Notes: generated by a model from the sequence alone, not told the origin. 64,000 bases of DNA from Rhexocercosporidium sp. MPI-PUGE-AT-0058 (GCA_020746875.1 JAGTJL010000009.1:1302001-1366000), one strand, 5' to 3'. Numbered from the stretch's first letter, positions 1-11,289 are shown. Program-made: numbers and translations.

Positions 1-563
1 CCTCCCAGTGAATAATATTGCTTGGCTGGATGGTACCTGTGCCTCTAGGCTGGTCGGCTTCGTATTCTTCGTTATTGCACGTGTGTTGATCCTTCACTGA
101 ACGTGGTACATATCCAACTATGAGGTACTGCATAGCAGCAGGCGAGGGAGGAGCTATCTCGGCAGCAGAAAAGCTCTGGGTTGATTTGAATGCTATGGAT
201 GGCGCTAGTTTGTCCTCCTGGACCTTCTTAGCAATCATTGTGTAAGAAGTAGAGGATGGAGCAATTGCGTTGATGATGAGGCCCCTATTCACACCCTTCA
301 TGCCATCTATCATTGCCCAACCATTCGAATTGAATGCTAGATCCTTGATCTACGATTCAGATAGCGCACCTAGCCAGGAAGAGGAATTGGACAAGGTTGT
401 CATTAGGGCGATGTTGGCTTGTGTATGTCAGTCGAGACTAGCTTCTGAAGCGAGACAACTCGTGTAGATGTGTGAAAATCGACTGACCTTGATGCTGAGC
501 CTTCTCTAGGAATCTTGTCAACATATTAAGGGAACAGTCTGTCCCAGATGATTTGGAGTCCAT
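1..563 (-). pseudogene. Unrecognised gene, 3' end outside window, one in-frame TAG
   Basis: On the minus strand an ATG at 563 opens a 25-codon exon (MDSKSSGTDCSL...) ending at 488. A 70 nt intron can be drawn from 487 to 418, with donor GTCAGT and branch-like CTGAC nine bases before an AAG acceptor. The frame then stays open to the window edge except for a single TAG at 352-350. If that codon was CAG, the reading is smooth across it (...GALSES-stop-IKDLAFNS...). Alternatively a 151 nt intron ending at 337 would skip the stop and give an intact gene. The protein after the stop (NGWAMIDGMKGVNRG, APPSPAAMQYLIVGYVPRS) matches no family I recognise. The left end is cut by the window. Confidence 0.4.
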
Positions 564-855
564 CTCCGAACGTCTTTTGGAATCGGGACGTGCGAAAGTG
601 AAAGCTGTGAAAGAGGTATAGCACTGAAGTGGTGCCTACAGTAGGGATCTGGGGTAAGATTGTTATTTGTGGCTGTTTGCGACTTGTGGGTCATTGAGGT
701 GCCTGATGAGAGATGGTGCCAAGAGGTGCTGTTGAAGACGGCACAACTGAAGGTGAAAGATATTAGCAATTGAACACCCCACCCAGGTTACTGATCGGAC
801 GGATCAATCGGGTGCCTACCACAGTATCGGTTTTAGTCGGTGACAATTCAGTGAG

Positions 856-1155
856 ATGGACTTCATATCAAGCCTGACTGCTGAAGAGGGACTTGAAAAG
901 TTGCATACATTCCTAGTTACCGCAGTTGGTATGCTTAAAATTTTAGACTCGAGAGCGTGATTGAGAAAAAACGTCGAAGAGGAAAGTAAAAGAGGAAATG
1001 GAATACTTGGATGCCTGATGTACCTAGGAAGCGATGCTAGTATAGAATTTCAGAAACGCACCTTCCTTAGAATTTTCTTGAAGCAGCTTGAACAGCTCGA
1101 CCGAATGAATAGCTCTTCATCTGTTGATCCGCATGATTTCTTGAAATGCATTTAG
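856..1155 (+). pseudogene. Short ORF interrupted by TGA
   Basis: An ATG at 856 opens a frame that runs 34 codons to a TGA at 958-960, then continues in the same frame for a further 65 codons to a TAG at 1153-1155. The downstream part (LGSDASIEFQKRTFLRIFLKQLEQLDR) has an amphipathic, protein-like composition, so the two halves look like one gene broken by a stop, possibly CGA to TGA. A 5' intron skipping the stop cannot be excluded, since a GTATGC donor-like site lies at about 929. I do not recognise the product. Confidence 0.25.
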
Positions 1156-2431
1156 TAACTCAAACTACAACCTCCCCTTCCGCAATTTAACAGAGCGAAT
1201 TGACGTTTCCTTCGAAAAATTCTGCAAGGAATGAAGATTAGCAATTGGCTTTCTATGGATTCCCTTTCGACGGAGACGATAGCAGGCCCTGAATCGATGA
1301 CAATAACGAGTCTTGGCCCTTGCACTTCTCCAGCTCTTAGAGAACCTTATGCCTGAAAAGCCTCCTCTTCATATATGATCTTGCGTGATTGTGATTCTGC
1401 GATAAGGTAAAATAAATTCCAACTTCAAAGAATGTAGTACTGTGACAAATTTGTGCTTGCCTCCTACGAAATGTGATGCTGCGGTTGCTACAAGGACACT
1501 CGTATATTTCTGCGTTTAATCCGATAAAGAATGATTAAAGTAGGTCTTGGTAGGACAAGCTTCAGCTTGAGCCATAGCTGACAAGATGCGACAACATCCT
1601 ACTATACACATGAGGTTAGTTTCTGTCAACCGAAATTAATCCAGCTGGCACGTTGAACTTGTTCTTAAGTAGTTAGTTGTCAACCAAGATGTCCAGAGAA
1701 GAGTTGATACTCTTTGGATTGGAATATGTCATTCTTACCATCAATACAGACATATTTCTCATATATTTTTCGAAAGACGTCTGCTTGACTGGCAAACTGC
1801 ATGTTTCATAGTGCCGTCAAACAGATACAGTCAGACGAGAACCATTTCCGTGGCACTTTATTTTCATTGGACCTGGGAAACGAGACTTGGGATTACTCCG
1901 TACACTGTCCCTCTGACTAGGATGTCAAGCTTGATTGGCAGACTGAAATTGGATATGATAAGCCCCATTAGAGTTTTTGACGTAAAATACCTGGGGGGCT
2001 TTTCAAGCGAAACAAGGGGCTGCTCGGCTACAGGGACAGCCAAGACTGTCAATTGGCTGGGTCGTACTTGGGCTCCGGGATAAACGCCAGGGGGTGGGAA
2101 GGGGGCTTTGCGGATTTATTTTCAGTCTCAGCACGCTGAGTGGAGCAAAAGAGCCTCAAGGCGCATTAGTTGTGCCCTTAGCCGCCTCCCGCAGACAGCA
2201 CCGCCCATCCGTGAGATGGTCGGGGCTCCGTTGACTTTTGGTCCAACGCTGAAGATTGACAAGCATATGCCCTGAAACAGACAGGATGCGGCACAGCTTG
2301 CAGCACGCTGCCATTTCTCACTTCGCTGTCGCTGACCGTGAGTCCCCTCACTTTCTCCGTCTCAGCAATCGTCTCCTTACTTCTCAATTCTGTCTGTCTT
2401 TCCTTACGTCACGGGTATACACAAGCCCTCA
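1156..2431. other. Intergenic, no supported gene
   Basis: I see no ORF with convincing splice context here. Small open frames at 1811-2083 (+) and 2178-2387 (-) overlap each other and lack recognisable content. The last few hundred bases should contain the promoter of the kelch gene; the stretch 2330-2430 is rich in CTCT and TTCT, typical of a fungal leader. Confidence 0.5.
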
Positions 2432-4497
2432 ATGAGGGTTCAACTATCGTTAGGTCTTGCGTGGGCTTCATGCCTTTCAAGTGTTGCAAGCGAGAAGACT
2501 TCTCTGACCGCGGCGCGAAATGAGCAACTCAAGAATGGGAGGATCGAAGAGAGGCAGCAATCAGGTGTCGTCGCTGCCAACATCTTCCTTCGAAGAGGGT
2601 ACCATTCGTGTAAGTATACTTGGAAATTTTTAGCTGTACTTCTTCGCTTTGATTATGCCTAATGCTAACACTTCAAAGCTGTCGTTGTAGGCAACTATGT
2701 GTATATAGATGGCGGCGCATTTTCATACTCACAGGGAGGCTCACTCCAGATCCTCCATTCAACAACGACGCTTTCAATTGATATGTCCAAGTCGTGGACT
2801 AATTCTTCCGTCGTCATAAACACGTTTTCGAAACCTAGCGGAGTTCCATTTCTCGACGACGGGACCTTGTGGTATAACGAGAAGGAAAATAGGCTTCAAG
2901 AGGGTTTTGTTGGAGCCGCTGCGCGATTCAATAATCCCGAGGATTCAGGGTATCCTTTGGGAATGTGGTCTTTCAAGTTGGACGGACAGGGTGGAGGAAC
3001 ATGGAGTCAGGATACTGCAGCTACCGATGCAATTGTCAGCGCGGGTTTGACCCGACCCTACCAAGGATTGTCAGCCTTTGGAGGGGATACCGCCGTCAAT
3101 TTGGGAGGATACGAAAATTCCAGGACAGTACCCGAAAATACGAATGTCACCGACCAAATACCTGTTCCTGGCATCGTGGTATACAACATGACAACAGGAA
3201 CATTCACAAATTCGAGCGCTGCTGGCTATAATGTGAACGGCACTGCGGAGCGAGGAGTGCTTCACTATGTGCCATTTTTTGGTCCCAAGGGCGTTTATAT
3301 CATCCTCAGTGGTGACATTTCTCGTCGCAATCTATATTCAGCTGCCGAGAACATACAGTCTTTCGGCACCTTGACTCTATATGACCCAGCAACTGGTACG
3401 TTTTTCAATCAGACGACCACGGGGAATATTCCAAATGGGCGGATTGAGTTTTGTGCGACCGGAGCGAACTCAACGAACGGAACTTATGAAATGTAAGTAC
3501 CAACTCCCATTACACCATTCCTGCGATGCTAACATAAATTTTCAGATTCATGTATGCTGGATGGGGTGGTAATCTCGGATCTAGTGCCCTGCCCTATGAT
3601 GAGATGTACATCCTCACATTACCAGCCTTCCAATGGATTAAGGTGCCCTTCGCTCCTGCAAAGCCCAGACATGGCCTCACCTGCGAAACCGTTGGCCGTC
3701 GACAGATGTTGGTAATTGGTGGCGTGGACACTTTGCAAAATGAACCAACAACTGCGGCGAGAACCTTGGACTTGGTAACCTTCTCAACCAAAGATCCGTT
3801 CACGCAGGGACTTGCAATCTTCGATATGACAACCTTGAGCTGGTCAAGTGGTTATGACGCTGGAGCTGCGGCATACGAACAATCTGATCCCGTGAAGAAC
3901 TACTATGCGTCCAAGTAGGCTCCCGCATCCATAGTGACAATTCTAGCAAGCTAATGAAAATCTAGTTCACGCGAGCCAGCCAACTGGGGTTCGCCAACAC
4001 TCAAAGAGCTATTTTCCGTCACCCATTTTACTAACGGTAAGCCTTCACTGTCTCATGAGGAATAAGCAAACTAACCAGTGGCAGCAACATCAACATCAAC
4101 ATCAACCTCAGGGCCTTCGTCTTCCTCCTCCGGCTCAGCTTCACCCCCCAGTTCTTCCAACACAGGCGCAATCGCAGGCGGAGTAGTTGGTGGTGTCCTC
4201 GGACTCGCCCTCATCGCCGGCCTGATATTCTTCTTTATGCGCCGACGCAAGCGCACTGCCGCCGCTGAGCTTCCTTCCCAAAGCCAAAGTCCAAATTTCC
4301 CCACAGGTGGCGCTGAGATGGGCCAAGGAGATGGTGCTTACCAAGGCGAATACAGAGGCGACCACAAGCCCTACGCGGCGGTGATGTCTGAAGCCCCTGG
4401 ATCGGACGTGGCTGGAAGAGATGGATATCCACAGGAATTAAACTCCCAGCCGCAGCATTACGAAATGGATGCGAGACAGCGGCATGAATTGGCTTAA
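2432..4497 (+). CDS. Kelch-type beta-propeller single-pass membrane protein
   Basis: Five exons fit in frame: 2432-2609, 2679-3492, 3546-3914, 3966-4036 and 4079-4497 (616 aa). A signal peptide (MRVQLSLGLAWASCLSSVAS) is followed by a large extracellular region with kelch-like blades: GNYVYIDGG, LSAFGG, MYAGWGG and MLVIGGV each precede an aromatic or Trp strand, and many NxS/T sites suggest N-glycosylation. A Ser/Thr/Pro stalk (TSTSTS, encoded by an ACATCA tandem repeat near 4086-4107) leads to one membrane helix (GAIAGGVVGGVLGLALIAGL), a basic stop-transfer RRRKR, and a tail of about 90 residues. This is the common fungal kelch/galactose-oxidase-like surface architecture. The ligand is unknown. 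The start is the first Met giving a signal peptide. Intron 1 ends at CAAAG (2678), which keeps the blade sequence SVVVGNYVYIDGG. Confidence 0.85.
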
Positions 4498-5444
4498 TTG
4501 GCCGTCAAGTTCGTCAATCGCTCGGAAACGGGATCATCTCCTTCTAATACCCTTTGTCCACTTCGCATTTTGCCATTTTGGGATATACAGCGGGAGTTTT
4601 GGATATCAACAAGTGCAGGAGCTGAGCGGCAGCATTGTATACTGTATTCCAGGTGGAAATGACCAGTGATTGTATAGCCTAGAGCGGAGGTATCGGAAAT
4701 ATAATTAGCGTTATCTACTTCTACGTTACTGCCCATTCGATACCCGATACCCTTTTATATCTGTGTTGTCTATGAATACATTTGATATCGATATCAACGA
4801 AACGTGGCGAGGCGACTTTTGCATCCCGTTTACTACAATCCAGAGGGCTCGCTCGAATCTCGATCCTGTTGTCGTGTCTGCAGGAAACTCATGCTAGAAG
4901 CACCATCAGTCGCGTTATAGGCCTTTTAAGTACTTCGCAAAGTTTTGACCTGCTAAGGACTGGGAGAGCATTTTAAATGATATGTTATGGTGGTCCATAT
5001 TCCTTTTGAGTTGTTCGTAGATGGAGCGCGCTTAGTGCTGATTCCTAGATCAATATCTGTCTCCAAATATGTTGGATTTGCCTTGCACTATTACAAATAG
5101 GTATATTCTACGTTAGAGAACTCAAGGAGTAGATGTTCTCTGTGCAACAGCTGCTCAGAATCTCTCTTGTTCTTGGGTCAAGTCTCTCCCTCTCACTCAT
5201 CATGCACAATTTGATTTATCAAGAAGCCCAGATTTAGGCGACTAACAAGCTCGGTGGAGCACACCTGACTTGTACTGAACTTTAAAACTAGATGCTTGAA
5301 GAGAGGGGAATGAGATGTTTCTCGTTAGATTGACCAGTTCTACGTATTTTCCATGCCTACATGAGAACTCCTTATGCCACAATATTTCCTTTATACGGGG
5401 AATATATCTCGTTCATACCACCCTTCGGCGTTGTAATTTTGGAT
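4498..5444. other. Intergenic between convergent genes, nothing supported
   Basis: This is the spacer between the 3' ends of the kelch gene (+) and the membrane protein gene (-). Small ORFs here show no recognisable content. The sequence is moderately AT-rich, and no tRNA-like cloverleaf or repeat was noticed. Confidence 0.5.
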
Positions 5445-6374
5445 TCAGAAGCCTCGATGAGATACTAGGATTCCTCCTGCAAGTAAAGCAGTACATAGAA
5501 TATTCCGAACAGCCTTCCTTTTCGTAGATCGAACTCCGCCGGAGTTAACAACTGTGAACTGCAAGTCCACGGTTATAGAAGCCAGTGATAGCGAAGTTGG
5601 CACAGATTCAGGTGCAGCTACAGCTGTAACGGTCTTCGTGGCCGCAGGCTCTGCGGGCATAAGAGCTGTCAAACGTAAAGTCTCTGTTCTGATCACGTTT
5701 GTGGTCGTAGTCGTAACGACATTTACCTGTATGGTGGTCGTGGATTCTTGCTCCTTTGTAGGTAGATCCGACGTCGGGACCACTGCAAAAGTATTATCGA
5801 AAACTATCAATGTAGATGTGAAAATAGATGTGTCGTGCTCGGATATATTGATATCTGCGAGCTTGTCCGACGGTGCAGATTCGAACCCCCTTCTCTTGCT
5901 GGGTGTTGGACTAGGATCAACTGATACGGATATCGCAGTCCCATTCGGTACCAGAGGTGAGGTTTTAATATATACCGTGGAAGAATGGTCCTTCAAGCCT
6001 AAGAAGATGAGGAGTGCCATGTTTATTATTAGTAAGGCGATTGCTGTCGATGCGGCTCCAACAAATAACCAGGCCATCCATTTCTTGAATCCTGCAGGGC
6101 GTTCAAGCAGAGGTGGACTTGGAGGTGGGGTTGGAACTTGAGGGCCAAGATTCAAGGCTCTAGCGGTCAAGATCTGTGGCTGCTCCCCCGGAGCTAGATG
6201 TGGAGGGTTTGTTTCAAGAGAACCTCGCCGGGAGGTGCGGTCAGTGTAGGTTGTTTCCTGGGAGAGCGGGCGGGGGGTTGTGGGGACGTGGAGCCTTTCG
6301 CGAAGGTTAATTGAGAGCATAGGTCGGAGTGGTGTTGGTTCTTGGATGGAATCCTGCGGGTCAAAGGAAGACAT
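5445..6374 (-). CDS. Hypothetical single-pass membrane protein with Ser/Thr-rich exterior
   Basis: A single open frame of 309 aa. The N-terminal part of about 95 residues is Pro/Arg/Thr-rich and ends in a polyproline stretch (VPTPPPSPPLLERP). One strong membrane helix follows (MAWLFVGAASTAIALLIINMA and flank). The remaining 180 residues are rich in Thr, Val and Ser, including STTTIQVNVVTTTTTNVIRTET, as in O-glycosylated fungal wall or surface proteins. A weak hydrophobic patch near the C-terminus (NILCTALLAGGILVSH) might be a second segment, or might signal an unrecognised 3' intron. There is no signal peptide, so the single helix probably acts as a signal anchor. The opposite strand carries a long open frame (5554-6141) that is an antisense shadow of the Thr/Val repeats. 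I recognise no named family. Confidence 0.6.
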   Translation of the reverse strand: MSSFDPQDSIQEPTPLRPMLSINLRERLHVPTTPRPLSQETTYTDRTSRRGSLETNPPHLAPGEQPQILTARALNLGPQVPTPPPSPPLLERPAGFKKWMAWLFVGAASTAIALLIINMALLIFLGLKDHSSTVYIKTSPLVPNGTAISVSVDPSPTPSKRRGFESAPSDKLADINISEHDTSIFTSTLIVFDNTFAVVPTSDLPTKEQESTTTIQVNVVTTTTTNVIRTETLRLTALMPAEPAATKTVTAVAAPESVPTSLSLASITVDLQFTVVNSGGVRSTKRKAVRNILCTALLAGGILVSHRGF

Positions 6375-7259
6375 ATTTGGGATTTCGGGTTGTCGATGGC
6401 GGGCCAGGTGCTCGATAATGTTGAAGACCTACGTAAAAAGAACAAAGGAGCAGAAATGAAAACCTTTCTATTGGGAGAAGAGAAAATATTGGGCTGTGCA
6501 GTTGTGTACTGATTCATCATGTGTAAAGAGAATGGAATACTTGAATGTCAGGAAACTGTCCAATGACTGGCATTTGGCGTTTCGTTGGCTTCGTGCTGTA
6601 CCTATGAGCCGTTCACCGGAGTCTTCCATGGCCTCTTGGCATTCCCTTTGCATCGGCGTACCTCTCGATTCTTCTCACAATCTCAGGGCAAACTAGATCT
6701 AACAATGCCCTGCAACCTTCGAGGGGGATTTTGGGTATTGGTGTGTGGGCTCGGCGAATCGTTCCAACGTCACGAGCGAGGCTTGAGCACAGGATTGTTG
6801 ATGTAATAGCGTCTCGGTCATTACAGAAGAAATTCGAATGTTTTGTGATTAAGTTATCGTGATTGTGATACTTTGAGCCTTGGGATTCTCCCAATTGTCA
6901 AGTGAATGTCTTGCCCAGGTGACTCTCCTTCCCCAACCCCGAGTCAAAATCTTCGCAATATTCGTATAAACAAAGAGGCAACCACTCCGAGTCAGAAGCT
7001 TCGATGTTTTCGCCTTAATGGTCAACAACCATCATGCCGGACGACGATATTGTAATTATCGGTGTCGAAATTCTGGCCACAGATATTAAGTTGACTCTGA
7101 CCGCAGTATCGGATCAGATCCTCAGCGTAGCTGCCATGTATCCGCAAGAAAGACCAATCCAACGATCATTCTTATCAGGCAATTAGCAAGCTTCTCTGCT
7201 TCTTCGGCAATGTTGGGTATATTTTCTCCACTTGGGCCTATATTTCCTAGTTAAGGTGA
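6375..7259. other. Intergenic, no supported gene
   Basis: Only short, overlapping ORFs are present. A 51-codon frame at 7036 (+) begins with a good start context (MPDDDIVIIGVEIL) but ends at a TAG with no clear continuation, so it may be a gene remnant. Nothing else could be supported. Confidence 0.4.
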
Positions 7260-7826
7260 TTACTGTACTTGCATCCGAAACAAGGTCATCATGCATCGTA
7301 CCTCGATGGTGCCACTCATGTCCACTTTATAGCCAGTGACGGTATCTTTGTAGTGAACAGACACAATTTCGCACGTCCTGTCTCCAGCACGTAAAAAGGA
7401 CTTGCTCTCTTGTTCAGCATTGATGGAGGGGAAACCGTAGACGAGGTTCAGCATGGAAACACTGACAAATTTCCTGAACATACCAAAGCTGAAGCAATAA
7501 GAAAGAGCAAGAAGCCCATAATCATCCTCACTTGCTGCATTGTGGATCAATGGGTGGGATAGATTGAAGGCAAGGACTGAAATATCTAAGGGTAGAACCG
7601 AGTATGGCGGCAGAGTGAGTATTGGAAAGGTGGTCAACGTTGAACCAGTAACTTCAAACAACTTTCCAAAGTTGGCTAGGATAAACCATGCGCTGGAATT
7701 GGCCGCCCGTACTAAGTTTTCGACCGGATTCACGCTATTCCGAAAAATACCAAGACTGTGAAAACATTTTCCTAACACTGTTCTTGGAAAACCAGATGAT
7801 TCTGATTCTGCTGGATCATTTTCCAA
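7260..7826 (-). CDS. Hypothetical ORF, unrecognised
   Basis: A 188-codon open frame in a gene-poor stretch. It starts MENDPAESESSGFPRT and includes hydrophobic runs (LPPYSVLPLDISVLAFNL, LALSYCFSFGMF). No motif, signal peptide or family is recognised. Overlapping plus-strand frames exist but are shorter. Because neighbouring loci are decayed genes, this could be a remnant or chance ORF. The start is simply the first Met; upstream exons cannot be excluded. Confidence 0.25.
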   Translation of the reverse strand: MENDPAESESSGFPRTVLGKCFHSLGIFRNSVNPVENLVRAANSSAWFILANFGKLFEVTGSTLTTFPILTLPPYSVLPLDISVLAFNLSHPLIHNAASEDDYGLLALSYCFSFGMFRKFVSVSMLNLVYGFPSINAEQESKSFLRAGDRTCEIVSVHYKDTVTGYKVDMSGTIEVRCMMTLFRMQVQ

Positions 7827-8045
7827 ACACGTCTGTCCTTGAGGGTTTTACTGTTGACGTCGAGTCATACATGAAAGCATACCATAAAACACAAGCAGCG
7901 AGGCTTGTCAGAAAGAAGCACAGCAGTGCCAAAGCAAAGGATCAATAGGCCAAGTCTTGACATCGCCCTTCGATTCATCGTGCTGATGATCTCCAGAATG
8001 TTCTTGCTCCTTGCACTCAATAAGTAGAGCGTGTGCAATAATTGG

Positions 8046-9170
8046 CTAGTGGCGACATGTCCGGACGACCAACAGAAAGAAAATCGAATACACAGCTACC
8101 AAAAAGTACCAGACAGTCATCATCGTTTTAGCTCTACGGATCCATGATGGTGGAGGGGGGATCATAGGCTTAGTACTCTCTTCCTTCGTGTCCTTATATC
8201 TATCAGGCAAAAGTGCTGATATGACGAAGACCAAGACTCCAGCCTTAAGCAATATTGCAAGAAGCCGTTTTGATCTCTCCTACTAATGAGAGCGCCCCAT
8301 ACACCGTAATCCGAGCCGGATCAGTCCAAAATCAAGGCTAAGAAACTCGGGATAACCAGAATAGTAAGTACTATTACTCTGACGAGCTCTGTGAGAAAAC
8401 CCGCGAAGCCTAACTCGACTATCTTGTCAACACCTACCAGCCACAAGATTTCGATTGCCCATATAAGTAGACAGAGATGGGCAAGAAGAGCGACAACGTG
8501 TAGAATCCCGTCAAACGCATCCAGATCTTGGGCGAGGGAACCGTATTTTAATAAGGATTCTTGATCTGGATTTTGAACGGTTATAGGGTCTAAAACTCCA
8601 CGGGGCCGAGTCTGAGATAGCAAAGTGATCAACTCTACTACGATGAATGATACAGCGAACATCATTCCCCAGGCGTTTGTCCATGGAATTCCAGAGAAAG
8701 ATGCAAGCTTAATGGTTGCCGGAAACGGACCTATGGTGAAGAAAAGCCATCGAGGCCATGTTCTGCTTGGAGCTCCTTGGGGCTGATTGTTGAGTCCACT
8801 GAGCTCGCTTCAGTTCTCGACTGAGAGACCAATTGACTGGCTTCTCTAAGGCTAATCCGAAGTGAAACCGATGTAACAACCATCCGAGTGACTGCGGATA
8901 TGGCATCATCGAGAGTGATGATGGGTGAGCTTGAAAGGTAGATGCGGTATCGACTTGAGACCCCGCATATTTTGGAGGAGGACTGTGCCATGGAGTTGAC
9001 AGCTAAACACAGAATAACCTAAACGATGACATGCCATGACACAGGAGAGTCCGACGGCACTGATAAGCTGGAGAACTACCTGTAATTGGCGTTAGTTAGT
9101 GATCTTAGACCTCCTGATGAATAGTTTGCGGATAACACTCACCTAGTGCTGTATCTTCAGCATCTAACAT
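8046..9170 (-). pseudogene. Decayed multi-pass membrane protein gene
   Basis: The minus strand encodes pieces of one membrane protein spread over different frames. MLDAEDTAL (start 9170, with a GTGAGTG donor and CTAAC branch) joins to VLQLISAVGLSCVMACHRLG, then LDDAISAVTRMVVTSVSLRIS...SSVDSTISP, then GAPSRTWPRWLFFTIGPFP...NAWGMMFAVSFIVVELITLL...GILHVVALLAHLCLLIWA...VLTILVIPSFLALILD. A TGA then interrupts, and KAGVLVFVISALLPDRY...VWYFLVAVYSIFFLLVV closes the gene. Joining them needs about three single-base frame changes, for instance one C missing from the CCCC run near 8785, plus the stop. I see no introns of normal length that would do this. At least five hydrophobic segments remain. The family is not one I can name. 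Sequencing indels are an alternative explanation to true decay. Confidence 0.55.
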
Positions 9171-10042
9171 GATTTGCAATTCAGTCTATCAGAGCGCGTA
9201 CTTCAGCTGTAAGTTACCAGAAACATAGGAAGACGGAGAGAGAAGGCAAGCTTGCTGTTTAATCGATGCCAGAAGGCTGTGTATCTAGCGTGAACGTGCT
9301 GATCAACTTTGCATGACTTGGGTGAGGCCCGCGATGCAGCTCTGTGGCAGTGTTAACATCGAGTATCCATTCAATGGCATTCCTTTTCTCAAGAAATACA
9401 CCAAAAAAACCCCCTTCTCAAAAACCATTCTTCTTCCTATCACTGCCATGCAAAGGTCTCTTAAAGAGATCACGAAACTCATCACGGGAAACAAGGCACG
9501 TGATACAATATCATACCACCGTTGGCCTCAAAGTCTTTCTCTTATCATGTTTGAATCCTAGAAGCTAAGAAATATATTTAATCTTGATTCTATCCAATTT
9601 TCTTCAACATTTCGAACGTATTTATTCATCTGCAGTTCACATCCTCGAGTAAGAAAATGGGGGAAAGAGGTTTTAGAAGTACTGGGAGAGTCACTTCTAA
9701 CCTCAATCGACTGTAAACTTTCTTCTTTGTAAGTGCTGACTTTGAGCAATATCCATCAGGGGCAAGTAATGTAAATGGTAGGATGAATAAATAAATGACT
9801 TGAGCAGCCTACCTTCAACCGAATAACTTTCCTAAAGGAAAAGCAAGTCATGAGCAACCATCAAGCGAAACTATTACTTCTATTTAAGATTCCAATCCTT
9901 CCCTGCGGTCTCAGCCGGCTATATCTTGCCTGGTGGCGAGACAGTCAAAAAGTCATACGATTCGGGCTCTCCCGGGCTCGCTTAGGACAATTGATTCCCC
10001 TGGACTGGCACGAACACAACCAAGATTTTCCCATCCATACCA
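9171..10042. other. Intergenic, no supported gene
   Basis: Short ORFs at 9303-9568 overlap on both strands and have no recognisable content. The right end is the upstream region of the dehydrogenase gene. Confidence 0.5.
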
Positions 10043-10052
10043 GTATATAAGG
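10043..10052 (+). promoter_or_regulatory. TATA-like element of the SDR gene
   Basis: GTATATAAGG lies about 160 nt upstream of the ATG at 10208. The leader between them is C/T-rich, as is common for fungal promoters. It is assigned by position and sequence only. Confidence 0.4.
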
Positions 10053-10207
10053 TAACTATCAGCTCACCCCCTAGGTATCGTAGCGTGAGCATCGAATTCA
10101 TATTCACTTCACCCCGCTTCCCCAGACTCTCCATTCCTCGTGTTTACAATCTCCACCATCCTCGCTTCCTTTCCATCCCCGTGCCCGTCTATCCACCACC
10201 GTCCAAA

Positions 10208-11289
10208 ATGCCGTTCAACTACCACACCGGCACCACCATTCTACCACAACGTACAATTGATGTCATCGGCTTCGGAAAAGTAGCCATTGTAACCGGCTGC
10301 GCATCAGGCGTCGGCCTAGCCACAGCCCAAGTCTTCCTCAGTCACCAATACGAAGTCCTCGGCGTCGACATCGTGGACATGGAGTACGCGAAGATCGACC
10401 AGCGTGACCAGGAGAGGTTTCACTTCCATAGGGGTGATTTGACTGAGGATGGGGAGTGTGATGAGGTGGTGAGGATTTGTGTTGCGAAGTTTGGGTAGGT
10501 TCTTTCATTGCCACTAAGTCTCGTTTATTTCTTTACCTACATTGGAATACGATTATACTAACAATTTTCACCAGCCCCAAAATCGACGTCCTAGCAAACG
10601 TAGCAGGAGTCATGGACGCATTCGAAGCAATAGACGTATACAGTGACGCAGAGTGGTCACGCATCATGAGCGTGAACCTCACGGTACCCACACGCATGAT
10701 CCGTGCCGTCATCCCGTTCATGAAAGCTAAGCAGAACGGCTCTATCATCAACGTAGCAAGTAAAGCGGCGGTTAGTGGTGCTGCGGCTGGATTGGCGTAT
10801 ACGACTTCTAAGCATGGTTTGTTGGGCGTGACGAAGCATACAGCGTGGAGGTTTAGGGACGAGGGGATTAGATGTAATGCTGTGTTGCCTGGAAGTATGT
10901 ACTCATCTCCATCCTGCCGTGAGGCATTTGTACTTCTTCGATTCTTGGCGTTTCACAACTAGTGGTGTTGAGTGGCTCGTCCTGAAAGAAGATATTGCTA
11001 ATGGTGTATATAGCCATGGAAACGAACGTTAAAGCGTTTGAGAAGAATGACCACTTCGACGAAGCTGGTTTCGCTGCTCTCCGGTAAGACTACCTTTATC
11101 ATCAATATTCCAGAAGCTTCAACTGACAACACATAAAGCCCAATCTGGGAGCTACACAACCCCGTCGGCGAAACACCAAGTATCACCTCGATCGAAGTAG
11201 CCAACGTGATACTCTTCCTTGCCAGCGATGGAGCGAGAGCTATCAATGGTGTTGCGTTACCAATCGATAAAGCTTGGGGGGTTATTTGA
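10208..11289 (+). CDS. Short-chain dehydrogenase/reductase (SDR)
   Basis: Four exons: 10208-10494, 10575-10894, 11014-11083 and 11139-11289, giving 275 aa. This is a classical SDR by motif: the nucleotide-binding TGCASGVG at residues 29-36 (TGxxxGxG), the NVAG motif in exon 2, a catalytic Ser in NVASKAAVSG, and YTTSK (YxxxK). An acidic residue after beta-2 (GVDIVDM) suggests NAD(H) rather than NADP(H) preference, which is inference. The substrate is unknown. No signal peptide or membrane helix was seen. Introns carry GTAGGT, GTATGT and GTAAGA donors, and the frame is kept at each junction. The gene is convergent with the kinase gene, whose stop lies only 125 nt away. C-terminal LPIDKAWGVI is where SDRs usually have a DGG-type motif. 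Confidence 0.88.

Noticed and set aside
1811..2083. 90-codon plus-strand ORF as a gene
   Set aside because: A minus-strand frame overlaps it over most of its length; no motif or splice context distinguishes either from chance.
5875..5900. tRNA B-box-like GATTCGAACCCC
   Set aside because: It lies inside the membrane protein coding region and no matching A-box or cloverleaf arms were found.
5554..6141. 195-codon plus-strand ORF
   Set aside because: It is the reverse reading of the Thr/Val-rich region of the minus-strand membrane protein gene; low complexity makes both strands open.
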